A DNA stretch of 64,000 nt from Sphingomonadaceae bacterium. Its GTDB lineage: Bacteria > Pseudomonadota > Alphaproteobacteria > Sphingomonadales > Sphingomonadaceae. A program made the position numbers and the translations under genes. The DNA is taken from positions 24,311-88,310 of the forward strand of contig CANJBY010000004.1 in NCBI GenBank assembly GCA_947472735.1, in the 5' to 3' direction. Shown piece by piece: positions 18,316-27,462 of the stretch (position 1 is the stretch's first letter; each line of letters starts with the position of its first letter). The notes under the pieces were generated by a model that was not told where the DNA came from, did not search any database, and saw nothing but the letters and a program-made list of their open reading frames with translations.

Positions 18316-18531
18316 ATGATCGCCCAGAGCCACCCCAACGCCCTCGCGCCCGACCAGATGACGCCCGATGCCCGGATCGCCGAGTTGGGGCGCATCGTCG
18401 CCGCCGGCGTGCTGCGGCTGCGCGAACAGTCCAGTTCTATATCTGCCCACGGTGGAGATAGTTCTCTCGCTATCTCGCCCACCAGGAGCGTCAGTCGTCC
18501 CCGGGCAAAAGCCCGGAATGGAGGACGATAA
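18316..18531 (+). CDS. Small hypothetical protein of recombinase cassette
   Basis: 71 aa, immediately upstream of DUF2924 gene, 1-nt overlap. Confidence 0.5.
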   Translation: MIAQSHPNALAPDQMTPDARIAELGRIVAAGVLRLREQSSSISAHGGDSSLAISPTRSVSRPRAKARNGGR

Positions 18532-18992
18532 TGCACAAACAGGATGACAATGCGCTGGTGCTGGCCAGGCTGGCGGCGCTGAAAGACATGTCGGTCAAAC
18601 AGCTGAAGGCCGAATGGGCAAAGCTGTTCGAGACAGAGGCGCCCAACAACAGCCGGTCGTTCCTCGAGCAGCGGCTGGCCTACCGGATCCAGGAGCTGAC
18701 GTTTGGCGGCCTGTCGAAGCCGGCGCGCCAGCTGCTCGACGCGCTGGCGGACGAGGTTGAGGGCAAGAAGGTCAGGAAATCGGTGATTTCCGACCCGCGC
18801 AATCCGGTGATCGGCACGCGCCTCGTGCGCGAATGGAACGGGGCGGAGCACGTCATCACCGTATTGAAGGACGGGTTCGACTGGCAGGGGCGCCGCTACA
18901 AATCGCTGTCGGCCATCGCACGGGACATCACCGGCACGCAGTGGAACGGCTATCGTTTCTTTGGCCTGCGGGAACGGAAGGACGCAGCATGA
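18531..18992 (+). CDS. DUF2924 family protein
   Basis: LKAEWAKLFETEAPNNSRSFLEQRLAYRIQEL...GTRLVREWNGAEHVITVLKDGFDWQGRRYKSLSAIARDITGTQWNGYRFFGL. Confidence 0.85.
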   Translation: MHKQDDNALVLARLAALKDMSVKQLKAEWAKLFETEAPNNSRSFLEQRLAYRIQELTFGGLSKPARQLLDALADEVEGKKVRKSVISDPRNPVIGTRLVREWNGAEHVITVLKDGFDWQGRRYKSLSAIARDITGTQWNGYRFFGLRERKDAA

Positions 18993-20308
18993 CCGATACG
19001 ACACCCCGGCGGCGCCTGCGCTGCGCCGTCTACACCCGCAAATCCAGCGAGGAAGGGTTGGACATGGAGTTCAACAGCCTCGACGCCCAGCGCGAGTCCT
19101 GCGAGGCCTATGTTGCCAGCCAGCGCGCCGAAGGCTGGGTCTGCATGCGCGAACGCTACGACGACGGCGGGTATTCTGGCGGCTCGCTCGAACGCCCCGG
19201 TCTCAAGGCCCTGCTGGAAGATGTCGAGGCCGGCCTGGTCGACGTCATCGTCGTCTACAAGATCGACCGCCTGTCACGCTCGCTGATGGACTTCGCCAAG
19301 CTGGTCGAGGCCTTCGACCGCAACAACGTGACGTTCGTGTCGGTGACGCAGGCGTTCAATACCACGACCAGCATGGGCCGGCTGACGCTCAACATCCTGC
19401 TGTCCTTCGCCCAGTTCGAACGCGAGGTCACCGGCGAACGGATCCGTGACAAGTTCGCGGCCAGCCGCGCCAAGGGCATGTGGATGGGCGGGTTCGTACC
19501 GATGGGGTACGACGTCGTCGACCGGAAGCTGGTGATCAACGAAGCCGAGGCCGCTGCGGTCCGCCATATGTTCCAGAGGTTTGTCGAGCTGGGATCGGCG
19601 ACGCTGCTGACCCGGGAACTGGTGGCAAGCGGCACCCTCAACAAGCGCGGCAAACCGATCGACAAGGGGTTCCTGTACAAGCTGCTGCGCAACCGGCTCT
19701 ATATCGGCGAAGCGGTGCACAAGGGCACCAGCTATCCCGGCGAGCATCAGGCCATCATTGACGAGCCGCTGTGGGATCAGGTCCATGCCATCCTGCAGGA
19801 GAGCCCGCGCCAGCGCGCTGCCAACACCCGCACCCAGACGCCAGCGTTGCTCAAGGGGCTCATCTTCACCGATCGGGGTATCGCCATGACGCCGACGGTC
19901 ACCAAGAAGGGCAGCCGCCACTACCGCTACTACACCTCGATGGACGCCATCCGGAACCGGGCGTGTGAGGGCCGCGACAGCTTTGTCCGGCTCAATGCCG
20001 GCATGGTCGAGGGCGCAGTGGTACAGCACATCCGGTCACTGCTGCGCACGCCAGAAATCGCTGCACGGGCGATGGAAGCGACCCGCCGAACGGCACCGGA
20101 CATCGACGAGCAGGATGTGGTCACCGCCTTGTCGGGCTTTGACGGTCTCTGGGAATCGCTGTTCCCGGCCGAGCAGGCCCGGATCGCCCGGCTGCTGATC
20201 GAGCGGGTCACGGTCAGCGCCGATGGCCTTGCGGTCGACCTGCGCACTGAAGGCCTCGGATCGGTCATCCGGGAAATGGTCACGCCTAAACAGGAGCTGG
20301 CAGCATGA
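18989..20308 (+). CDS. Large serine recombinase
   Basis: CAVYTRKSSEEGLDMEFNSLDAQRESCEAY; YKIDRLSRSLMDFAKLVEAF; Recombinase domain. Confidence 0.93.
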   Translation: MTDTTPRRRLRCAVYTRKSSEEGLDMEFNSLDAQRESCEAYVASQRAEGWVCMRERYDDGGYSGGSLERPGLKALLEDVEAGLVDVIVVYKIDRLSRSLMDFAKLVEAFDRNNVTFVSVTQAFNTTTSMGRLTLNILLSFAQFEREVTGERIRDKFAASRAKGMWMGGFVPMGYDVVDRKLVINEAEAAAVRHMFQRFVELGSATLLTRELVASGTLNKRGKPIDKGFLYKLLRNRLYIGEAVHKGTSYPGEHQAIIDEPLWDQVHAILQESPRQRAANTRTQTPALLKGLIFTDRGIAMTPTVTKKGSRHYRYYTSMDAIRNRACEGRDSFVRLNAGMVEGAVVQHIRSLLRTPEIAARAMEATRRTAPDIDEQDVVTALSGFDGLWESLFPAEQARIARLLIERVTVSADGLAVDLRTEGLGSVIREMVTPKQELAA

Positions 20309-20682
20309 GCGCGCCGACCACCATGCGGGTGTTCATCCCGCTGACCATCCGCAAGCGCAACGGGCGGCCGAAGATCGTGCCGCCGGCCGACGTGGTGCCG
20401 GAAACCGGCGGGGTAGATCCGCATGTGCTGAAGGCGATCGCCAAGGCGTGGAGCTGGCGGCGGAAGCTGGAGATCGGGGAAGCGGCAACCCTCGCGGACG
20501 TCGCCACGGCTGAGGGTGTGACACCCGCCTATGCCGGCCGGATGCTGAAATTGACCTATTTGGCGCCGCCCGTGCTGGAGAAACTACTGATCGCGCGCGT
20601 CCCGCCAGCGGTGTCGGTGAAGGAACTGGCAGTAGCAGCCGAGTTGCCGTGGGCAGATCAGGAGGCGTCGGTATTTGGCTGA
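20305..20682 (+). CDS. Recombinase-associated HTH-like protein
   Basis: 125 aa, ATGA overlap with recombinase; LADVATAEGVTPAYAGRMLKLTYLAPPVLEKLL. Confidence 0.65.
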   Translation: MSAPTTMRVFIPLTIRKRNGRPKIVPPADVVPETGGVDPHVLKAIAKAWSWRRKLEIGEAATLADVATAEGVTPAYAGRMLKLTYLAPPVLEKLLIARVPPAVSVKELAVAAELPWADQEASVFG

Positions 20683-20946
20683 GCGAGAAGTCCGCTTCGC
20701 GCCTCATCTTCCGCCATCAGGGCGGCGGTCCGACAAACTCCAACCTAGCCGTTCCTCCGGCTAGTCTCGGCACACGCGCCCAGCGCCGACCATTCGACAT
20801 CCCTCGTTTGGCACCCTGGCAGATGAGTGGGCAGTCCTTCATAGTTCGGGCATGCAGGAAATAATATTTGCCCATGCATTGACACCTTCGCGACGCGGTG
20901 TATTTAGGGCGCATCAGAATTCCCAGTTGCCCATTTGGAGTGAGCT

Positions 20947-22002
20947 ATGCCAGACCGCGCTTCCGTAGTCAGTGAATTCGAGGCGCGCCTCAACGAGTTT
21001 CAGGAGGGGTACGAGTGGTCCGAATCCGATGGAATCTTGCGATCGTTCACCGTTGTCGGTGAACTCCTCGACGCCGCCTTCGACCCCGTAACGGCCGCGC
21101 GCGGTATGCAGGCCATGCGCCTAATAACTAACACGAAGCCCGCAGATCCAATCGATTGGTCAAAGCTTGGGGGAGAAGCCCCCGCCGACTGGGCTGAAAC
21201 CTGGGGCGACCTTGACGCCTTCAATGACTCGAGCTGGTCGTCACTCATGGAGGCTGCCCATAACCTGAATGCATTCGCCAATTTTGGCATTCTGCCCACT
21301 TGGGCCCTGTCCTTTGCCGACAGGAGTTCCGAGCAGTTCCATGATGTCCCGGCCTATGTCCGCGGCGCGGTCAACCAGCTCAACAGGTTCATCCAGTTGC
21401 TCCCGAAATCGTTGGACTTGTACGGCATCGAAAACATCGAGCGGACCTGCCTCGCTGCGATTGGGCGATTGAAGATCGACGCTAATGAGCCGCTCATCGT
21501 GCACGAGTTGGCGGCAGTGACCCAGGTCACCACCAAGCGCCTGCAAAATGCCATCTACGCGAAGTCCGCAGATGCTCCGATCGTGGCCAAGGACGGGACA
21601 ATTCCTGCTGCCGCTGCCCAACGTTGGCTCGACGCACGCGACTACAAGGCTTCAATCTGGCGCGAGTTCATCGCGTGCAAAGGTTGGGAAGAAGATGGCA
21701 ACGCCATCACCCCTGCCGCAACAGAAAACGAGGTCGGAGACTTCCTGTTCGTTCCCGAAGCCCGCGACGGCACAGTGTTCAGCCCGATTTCGTGTAAAAG
21801 AGGCGGCAAGAACGGCACAGCATATTACACAGTCGGGACAAAGGACGCCGAGGTCGACTACGAAGATTACGATGAGGCTCTTGCCGCGTTGTCGAAGATG
21901 TCGACGCCCCGCTGGCGCCGGCCGAACGAAAACGGAAACTTTGGCATCGTCAGCGCTGAACGCTGGCGCCGGCTAACCCGCGAAGAGCTGTTTGCCATCT
22001 GA
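20947..22002 (+). CDS. Hypothetical protein with central HTH-like segment
   Basis: 351 aa; IVHELAAVTQVTTKRLQNAIYAKS...IPAAAAQRWLDARDYKASIW; no family recognised. Confidence 0.65.
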   Translation: MPDRASVVSEFEARLNEFQEGYEWSESDGILRSFTVVGELLDAAFDPVTAARGMQAMRLITNTKPADPIDWSKLGGEAPADWAETWGDLDAFNDSSWSSLMEAAHNLNAFANFGILPTWALSFADRSSEQFHDVPAYVRGAVNQLNRFIQLLPKSLDLYGIENIERTCLAAIGRLKIDANEPLIVHELAAVTQVTTKRLQNAIYAKSADAPIVAKDGTIPAAAAQRWLDARDYKASIWREFIACKGWEEDGNAITPAATENEVGDFLFVPEARDGTVFSPISCKRGGKNGTAYYTVGTKDAEVDYEDYDEALAALSKMSTPRWRRPNENGNFGIVSAERWRRLTREELFAI

Positions 22003-22047
22003 CGACTTTTGAAACCCGTTCGACGCTCTTCGTCTGAGCGAGATTGA

Positions 22048-22238
22048 AAGCGACGTCGCGTGTCCTGCCTGACGCCCAACACCGCCCGCGACCTCGGTTG
22101 CGGGGGCCAGGTAACGCGACTGCTTCGTGCGATAGGGCCCGCCCTTCGCCTTGCAGCCGGAGGCAAGCGCCGCTCCGGATGAGCAGGATCGATTTAACCT
22201 TTCGGTCGACCTTGCTCCCTGAACGCGGGGACACGCGT
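22048..22238 (+). ncRNA. Candidate structured RNA / multi-hairpin intergenic region
   Basis: Nested AAGC..GTCGCGT/ACGCGAC..GCTT, CCTG/CAGG, CCCGCGAC-CTCG-GTTGCGGG; then CCGGAG/CTCCGG; GAGCAGGaTCGA/TCGAcCTTGCTC; ACGCG/CGCGT. Confidence 0.4.
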
Positions 22239-22284
22239 GACAGCCCGGAGAGACGGCACCCCAATCCGAGTAAAGAAGAATCTG

Positions 22285-22686
22285 ATGACCTACACCCCTA
22301 TGAAAGCTCTCATCATCGACGACCCCTGGATCAGCCATATCCTTGATGGCTCGAAGACATGGGAAATGCGCTCAAGGCCGACAAAAATCCGTGGGCAGTT
22401 CGGCCTGATCAAGAAGGGCAGCGGCGCCATTTCCGGCGTGGCCACACTTGTCGGTTGCGGCGAGCCTTTGCCCCCGGATGCCATGATCCGCGCCTTCGAC
22501 AAGCACCGGATTCCCGAGCAGATGATCCGTAGTGGCCAAGTCGCGAAGTGGAACTGCCCGTGGTTTCTATCCACCATACTAAAGCTCCTTCAACCCGTGC
22601 CCTATCGGCACAAGCCCGGCGCCGTCACATGGGTCAATCTTGAGCCGGAGGTGGCCGCTGCCGTCCGCGCTCAGCTCGCCGTTTGA
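22285..22686 (+). CDS. ASCH domain protein
   Basis: KALIIDDPWISHILDGSKTWEMRSRPTKIRGQFGLIKKGSGAISGVATLVGC. Confidence 0.75.
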   Translation: MTYTPMKALIIDDPWISHILDGSKTWEMRSRPTKIRGQFGLIKKGSGAISGVATLVGCGEPLPPDAMIRAFDKHRIPEQMIRSGQVAKWNCPWFLSTILKLLQPVPYRHKPGAVTWVNLEPEVAAAVRAQLAV

Positions 22687-22731
22687 ATTCTCGCAATTGA
22701 CCAGGCCGTCCCCAGCACAGGAGCTACGACC

Positions 22732-23121
22732 ATGACAATCATCGCTGACACAGACCTTGATCTTTTCTCTTATCCCTTCGCGAACACTGCCGCGACGAAG
22801 ATGCTGGCAGATGCCTTCGATACCCTCTGGAAAACACGCGGCGTGTCACAGCGGCAGGTGGCCGCAAAACTCGGATATCGAGGATCTGTGTGTCTCAGCC
22901 ACATGGCGACAGGTCGAATTTCCATCCCGGTAAGGCGAGTTCTGGACTTGGCGCGGGTACTCGAAATTGAACCAGCCGAACTGCTGCTCGCGGTTTTAGA
23001 ACAGCGGCACCCGGAAATCGCGTTCCGGGCACTTCTACAGCCTTTGATGCCTGACTCAACAAGATCAACCAATCACCGACGTTTAGCGTACGGCGGACCA
23101 CAGAATATCCAACAGGTATGA
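22732..23121 (+). CDS. XRE-family HTH regulator
   Basis: LWKTRGVSQRQVAAKLGYRGSVCLSHMATGRISIPVRRVLDLARVLEIEPAELL. Confidence 0.75.
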   Translation: MTIIADTDLDLFSYPFANTAATKMLADAFDTLWKTRGVSQRQVAAKLGYRGSVCLSHMATGRISIPVRRVLDLARVLEIEPAELLLAVLEQRHPEIAFRALLQPLMPDSTRSTNHRRLAYGGPQNIQQV

Positions 23122-23192
23122 CTAGAGTAGCCAACTACACGAGCAATTTACCTCGGATTCTCACATCGCTTTGGGTGCCGGGTTTGCCCTGA

Positions 23193-23346
23193 AAAGGTAT
23201 AGACGTGCGCGAGGCAGAAAAGCCCCGAAATGCGTCATTTCCGAGACTATACCTTCCTCGCCAAGGTTTAGGTGAAAAGAGACAAAAGCCGATCAGAGAC
23301 CAATTTCGCCGTTTCTGGCAGTCTCTGAGGTTTAGGCGCGATCGGC
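23193..23346. repeat. Repeat/dyad cluster: AAGGTATAG-like motifs and nested inverted repeats
   Basis: AAGGTATAGACG, CTATACCTT (inverted), AAGGTTTAGGTG, GAGGTTTAGGCG; GCCGATC..CAGAGAC..GTCTCTG..GATCGGC. Confidence 0.5.
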
Positions 23347-23414
23347 AAAACCGCGCGGAAGCTGGGGAATTCTTGGCCCCGTAAGGACTATCTCATTGAT
23401 TCGCATTAAGATGT

Positions 23415-23507
23415 TGGCGGAGCGGGAGGGATTCGAACCCTCGATACGCTTTTGACGTATACTCACTTTCCAGGCGAGCGCCTTCGACCACTCGGCCACC
23501 GCTCCGC
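23415..23507 (-). tRNA. tRNA-Ser(GGA)
   Basis: Reverse strand GCGGAGCGGTGGCCGAGTGGTCGAAGGCGCTCGCCTGGAAAGTGAG...TTCGAATCCCTCCCGCTCCGCCA, long variable arm. Confidence 0.95.
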
Positions 23508-23657
23508 ATGCACTGGAAGGCGCGCCCTAGCGTGCGGTGGGGGGTTTCGCAAGGCGTGGTGCGCTGGCAGGATGTGCGGGATGAGAGCTTTGACATTTCT
23601 GCCTGCCGCAGCCCGCGCGGTTGCCCTTCGCCTACCATCGTCACGGCAGGTTAAACC

Positions 23658-23984
23658 GTGAGCGGCTTTGGGACCGAAACCCTCACCCACACCGGCCAGA
23701 TATGGCGCTGGTCCGGCTCGGGTAATGGCGGCTCGTGGCACTTCCTGACCATCGACGGCGAAGCGGGCGAGGCGCTTTCGGGGACGGCGGTGATGCGGCG
23801 AACGGAGGGGACGATTGGCGGCTTCGGCTCGATCAAGGTCACCGCCCGGATCGGGGACAGCCGCTTCACTACGTCAGTCTTCCCGAGCAAGAGCGAAGGC
23901 TGGCTGCTGCCGGTCAAGGCCAGCGTGCGCAAGGCCGAGGGGCTGGCCGAGGGCGATGCGGTGGACGTGCAGCTTGAGTTCTAG
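23658..23984 (+). CDS. DUF1905 domain protein
   Basis: WHFLTIDGEAGEAL...GGFGSIKVTARIGDSRFTTSVFPSKSEGWLLPVKASVRKAEGLAEGDAVDV. Confidence 0.85.
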   Translation: MSGFGTETLTHTGQIWRWSGSGNGGSWHFLTIDGEAGEALSGTAVMRRTEGTIGGFGSIKVTARIGDSRFTTSVFPSKSEGWLLPVKASVRKAEGLAEGDAVDVQLEF

Positions 23985-23986
23985 GC

Positions 23987-24562
23987 TCAGTCCACCACCA
24001 GAAAATAGCGCACGTCCTCATTGCTGAGGTTCGCCACTTCGATCGTATAGCGCTGCGTGAATAGCGGGACCCAGCGGCAGGTGCCGCCGTGATTGGCTTC
24101 GCCCTGGCAGATGGTCCGGGCCTGCGGATCGATCACCCGCATTGCCACGCGTCCGCCGTTCGGCGCGGAGACGGCAATCTGCGCGCCGGTGCCGGAAAGG
24201 AACAGCTGCGCGAAGCTCTCCTTCGAGCCGGCCGCGATGCGCCCCGAGCGATAGCCGGGACCAAGCGTGCGACCACGCAAGGGTGGATCGGTAAAGGCGG
24301 CGTTGCTGCGCCAGGCACCCAGCGGATCATCCGCCGCGCCGGCCAGCGGATGGGCGCCAAGCCGGTCGATCAGAGCCACGGCCTGCCCCAGCGCCTGCCG
24401 GTCACCCGCCGCCTCGGCTGATGCAGCTGCGGCGAGGGCCAGAGCCAGCTGTTCGGCGCGGGTCGGTGCGGCCACGGCAGCGGGATCCATCTCCGCCCGC
24501 GCGCGGCCAGCGCATCCGGCCAGCACCATCAGGCCCGCCGCAACCATCACCGCAATCCGCAT
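23987..24562 (-). CDS. Putative lipoprotein
   Basis: 191 aa with MVLAGC lipobox. Confidence 0.65.
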   Translation of the reverse strand: MRIAVMVAAGLMVLAGCAGRARAEMDPAAVAAPTRAEQLALALAAAASAEAAGDRQALGQAVALIDRLGAHPLAGAADDPLGAWRSNAAFTDPPLRGRTLGPGYRSGRIAAGSKESFAQLFLSGTGAQIAVSAPNGGRVAMRVIDPQARTICQGEANHGGTCRWVPLFTQRYTIEVANLSNEDVRYFLVVD

Positions 24563-24565
24563 TGA

Positions 24566-25933
24566 TTACCGCTCCTCGGGCGCGATGACGAAACAGGCCC
24601 CCTGCTCCGTAGGGGAAAGCACTATCCCAAGACCATGCCGCTCGGCAATGGCGCGGGCGAGCGCCAGTCCCAATCCGGCACCTTGCTGGACCGCGGCGCC
24701 ATCGCCGGGCGGACTGTCGGCACCGCGCTGGAAGCGGACGAAGATCCGCTCGCGGTCATGAGGGGCAATGCCAGGACCGTCGTCGGCGATAGTCAGGCGC
24801 GGGCCGGGATCCAGCCGCACCCGGACCGTGCAGCCGGGCGGGACGTATTTGAAGGCATTGTCGAGCAGGTTGGTGACCAGACGTGTGAGTTGCATCTCCT
24901 CGCCGTCGATGGTCACGCCCGGTGCGACCGCGACCTCGAACCGGTGCCCGCTTTCTTCGGCACTATCGGCATAAAGATCCGCGATTCGGGTAACCAGGGC
25001 CGAGAAATCGACGGGGGTCAGGCCATGCGGATCCCCTTTGCGCGCCTCGCTTGAAGCGATATCTAGCAGGCTCTCAAGCATGGCGATGATGTGGCGGATC
25101 TCGGTCCGGGCGTCGGCAATGCCAGCCCGCACCGCATCATCGGGAGCTGCCTTGAGCGCCCGCACCAGCCGGTTATCGAGATGCATCAGCGGCGTGCGCA
25201 ACTCGTGCGCGATCTGGTCCGAAGTCCCGCGGTGCGTAGTGACCAGCCGCTTGAGCCGGGCCAGCGCCTCGGCCGAATGGCGCGTCAGTTCGCCAATTTC
25301 GTCCTGTGCATCGCGGCCCTCGGCCAAGGCTTCGAGCGACCGGTCATCCTGTTCCCGAAAGGCGTGATTGATCCGGTCAATCCGCCCCGCAAGCCGCCGC
25401 GCCATCCAGCGGCCGAGCAAACCCACGGCCAGCACCGCGAAAGTCCCGGCCAGGATGAAGGCCATGCGCAACTGCGATTGCAGTTCGGTATCATGGCCAT
25501 ATTCACGCGCCACCAGCAGCTTGAGCCCCGGCCCGAGCTGCGTCGCCCGCGCTTGTGCCCGCTGATCGTCCATCAACCGCACTTCGCCAGCTTCGGAGCG
25601 GTTGGCGGTGAGCGCCGGCCAGCGCATGATGTCACCCGCGATGCGCGCGCCGGCATCGTCAGCCAGCATGTAATGCGGCGCGTTGCCATCACTACTGGCG
25701 AGCGCGAGGCGATCGGCGATCCGCCGCTCGAGCTCGACTTGCCCGCCCGAGGCGTAGATATCGGCCAGCCCGGCCAGATCGACGTCTACCGCACGCGACA
25801 GGGTCGCCCGCCCGGTCCGGTCGATCGTCGTCGCGGTCACCGCCCACAACAGCAGCGTCACGCCCGCCGATACCGCAATCGCGATCAGCGCAAGCCGGGC
25901 GAAGATCGACCGGTGAAACGGAACTTCGCTCAC
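24566..25933 (-). CDS. Sensor histidine kinase
   Basis: HAMP; IAHELRTPLMHL H-box; NLLDNAFKY; IADDGPGIAP. Confidence 0.93.
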   Translation of the reverse strand: MSEVPFHRSIFARLALIAIAVSAGVTLLLWAVTATTIDRTGRATLSRAVDVDLAGLADIYASGGQVELERRIADRLALASSDGNAPHYMLADDAGARIAGDIMRWPALTANRSEAGEVRLMDDQRAQARATQLGPGLKLLVAREYGHDTELQSQLRMAFILAGTFAVLAVGLLGRWMARRLAGRIDRINHAFREQDDRSLEALAEGRDAQDEIGELTRHSAEALARLKRLVTTHRGTSDQIAHELRTPLMHLDNRLVRALKAAPDDAVRAGIADARTEIRHIIAMLESLLDIASSEARKGDPHGLTPVDFSALVTRIADLYADSAEESGHRFEVAVAPGVTIDGEEMQLTRLVTNLLDNAFKYVPPGCTVRVRLDPGPRLTIADDGPGIAPHDRERIFVRFQRGADSPPGDGAAVQQGAGLGLALARAIAERHGLGIVLSPTEQGACFVIAPEER

Positions 25934-26640
25934 CGGCCCTCCAGCAGACGGTAGCCCGTACCCCAGATGGTCTCGAGCGCGGGCGAGGTGAAACCATCCT
26001 CTAGCTTGCGGCGAAGGCGGCCGATGTTGACGTCAACCACGTTGGTCTGCGGGTCGAAGCTCATGTGCCAGACGTCGCGCAGCAACATCTCGCGCGTCAC
26101 CACTTCGCCGGCATTTTCCATGAAATAGCGGAACAGCTCGAATTCCTTGGGACTTAACGCCAGGTGCCGGTTGTCCCGAAAGGCGGTGCGGGCCTTCACG
26201 TGGCATTCGAAGGCGCCGAATATGATCACCGCGCTGTGCGACCGGCCGGAAGAGCGGCGATGCAGCGCGCGCAGCCGCGCCAGCAGTTCTTCCGACTCGA
26301 ACGGCTTGGCCAGATAGTCATCCGCTCCGGCATCGAGGCCCTCGGCGCGGTCGATCGTGCGGCCGAGCGCGGAGAGCATCAGCACCGGCGTGCCCACCCC
26401 GCTTTCGCGCAGCCGGGCCAGGATCGTCATGCCGTCGAGATCAGGCAGCATCCGGTCTAGAATGATCACGTCGAACGCGTCACGACCGGCGCGCAGCAGG
26501 CCGCCACCGCCAGTCGCTTCCCAAACAAGTCGGTCACCATTGCGCGAGGCGAGCTCCTGCACTTCGGCCGCAACGCGGGCGTCGTCCTCGACATAGAGGA
26601 TCGACAGCCCGGTTCCCGCCTGGTTCGGAGCCCCCTCCAT
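25930..26640 (-). CDS. OmpR-family response regulator
   Basis: Receiver domain (DVIILDRMLPDLDG) plus winged helix (NVVDVNIGRLRRKLE). Confidence 0.93.
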   Translation of the reverse strand: MEGAPNQAGTGLSILYVEDDARVAAEVQELASRNGDRLVWEATGGGGLLRAGRDAFDVIILDRMLPDLDGMTILARLRESGVGTPVLMLSALGRTIDRAEGLDAGADDYLAKPFESEELLARLRALHRRSSGRSHSAVIIFGAFECHVKARTAFRDNRHLALSPKEFELFRYFMENAGEVVTREMLLRDVWHMSFDPQTNVVDVNIGRLRRKLEDGFTSPALETIWGTGYRLLEGR

Positions 26641-26646
26641 GCCCGG

Positions 26647-27363
26647 TCAGCGCTGCGAAGCAGCAGCTGGCGCCGGCTGCGGCGCGGATGCAGCCGGGAT
26701 CGGAGCGGCTGGCATGGTCATCGCGGAAATCGCCGGACCCTGCTGCGTGACCGCGTTGAAGGCCTTGATGAAAGCCTCGACCAGCAGCTGTCCGTCCTTG
26801 TTGGAGCCGTAGGCCGCGGCGGTGGAATTCGAGCTCACCGTGCCGAGCCCGGAAATCGAGATCGTGGTCTTGCTGGACTCGCCCTGCCCGGTGACCAGCG
26901 TCTGCCCGGACGCCGGGCTGATCAGGCGCAGCGCGGCGGCGAGGGTCTTCTTCTTGCCTCCAAGCCCACCCATAAGGCCGCCCAGGGCGCGCCCGCCTAT
27001 CCCGCCGACCAACTTGTTCGCCGCCGTCTTGCCCACGTTGCTGGCCATCGCAACGGTGCGGTCGATTTCTTCCTTGTCGCCGGCCGAGACGTTCATCAGG
27101 AACGTGGCGGGCCTTCCAGCGGCAGGATCGTAGGGAGCGAAGCAGCCGGATTCGAGCGCCAGCGCCGCGATCAGATCGCGCGGGGAGCCGAGTCCGAATT
27201 TGAGCCAGCCTTGCGTATCGCCATCGACCATCGCGATCGTGCCCAGGCTGGCGGTGCACTTGTCCAGCGTGACGGGCGGCGGCGGCGGATCCTTGGCCAG
27301 TGTCGGTGCCGAAACCAGCACAGCGGAAAGGATCATCGTCGAAATTGCAAGCCTGCGGATCAT
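26647..27363 (-). CDS. Exported hypothetical protein
   Basis: Signal peptide MIRRLAISTMILSAVLVSAPTLAK. Confidence 0.65.
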   Translation of the reverse strand: MIRRLAISTMILSAVLVSAPTLAKDPPPPPVTLDKCTASLGTIAMVDGDTQGWLKFGLGSPRDLIAALALESGCFAPYDPAAGRPATFLMNVSAGDKEEIDRTVAMASNVGKTAANKLVGGIGGRALGGLMGGLGGKKKTLAAALRLISPASGQTLVTGQGESSKTTISISGLGTVSSNSTAAAYGSNKDGQLLVEAFIKAFNAVTQQGPAISAMTMPAAPIPAASAPQPAPAAASQR

Positions 27364-27462
27364 CACGTCACTCCCTGTTGCGCGTGACTTGAGCCTTAAG
27401 ACCCCGGCCGACCGCGACACACACAACAAGACTGTTAGAAGTGTGACAAGTGCTGTTAGCCC

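Noticed and set aside
23415-23507. tRNA-Ser as the attachment site of the accessory region
   Set aside because: I found no duplicate of its 3' end on the left side, and the only recombinase is a serine type, which rarely uses tRNA genes. Still testable against an empty site.
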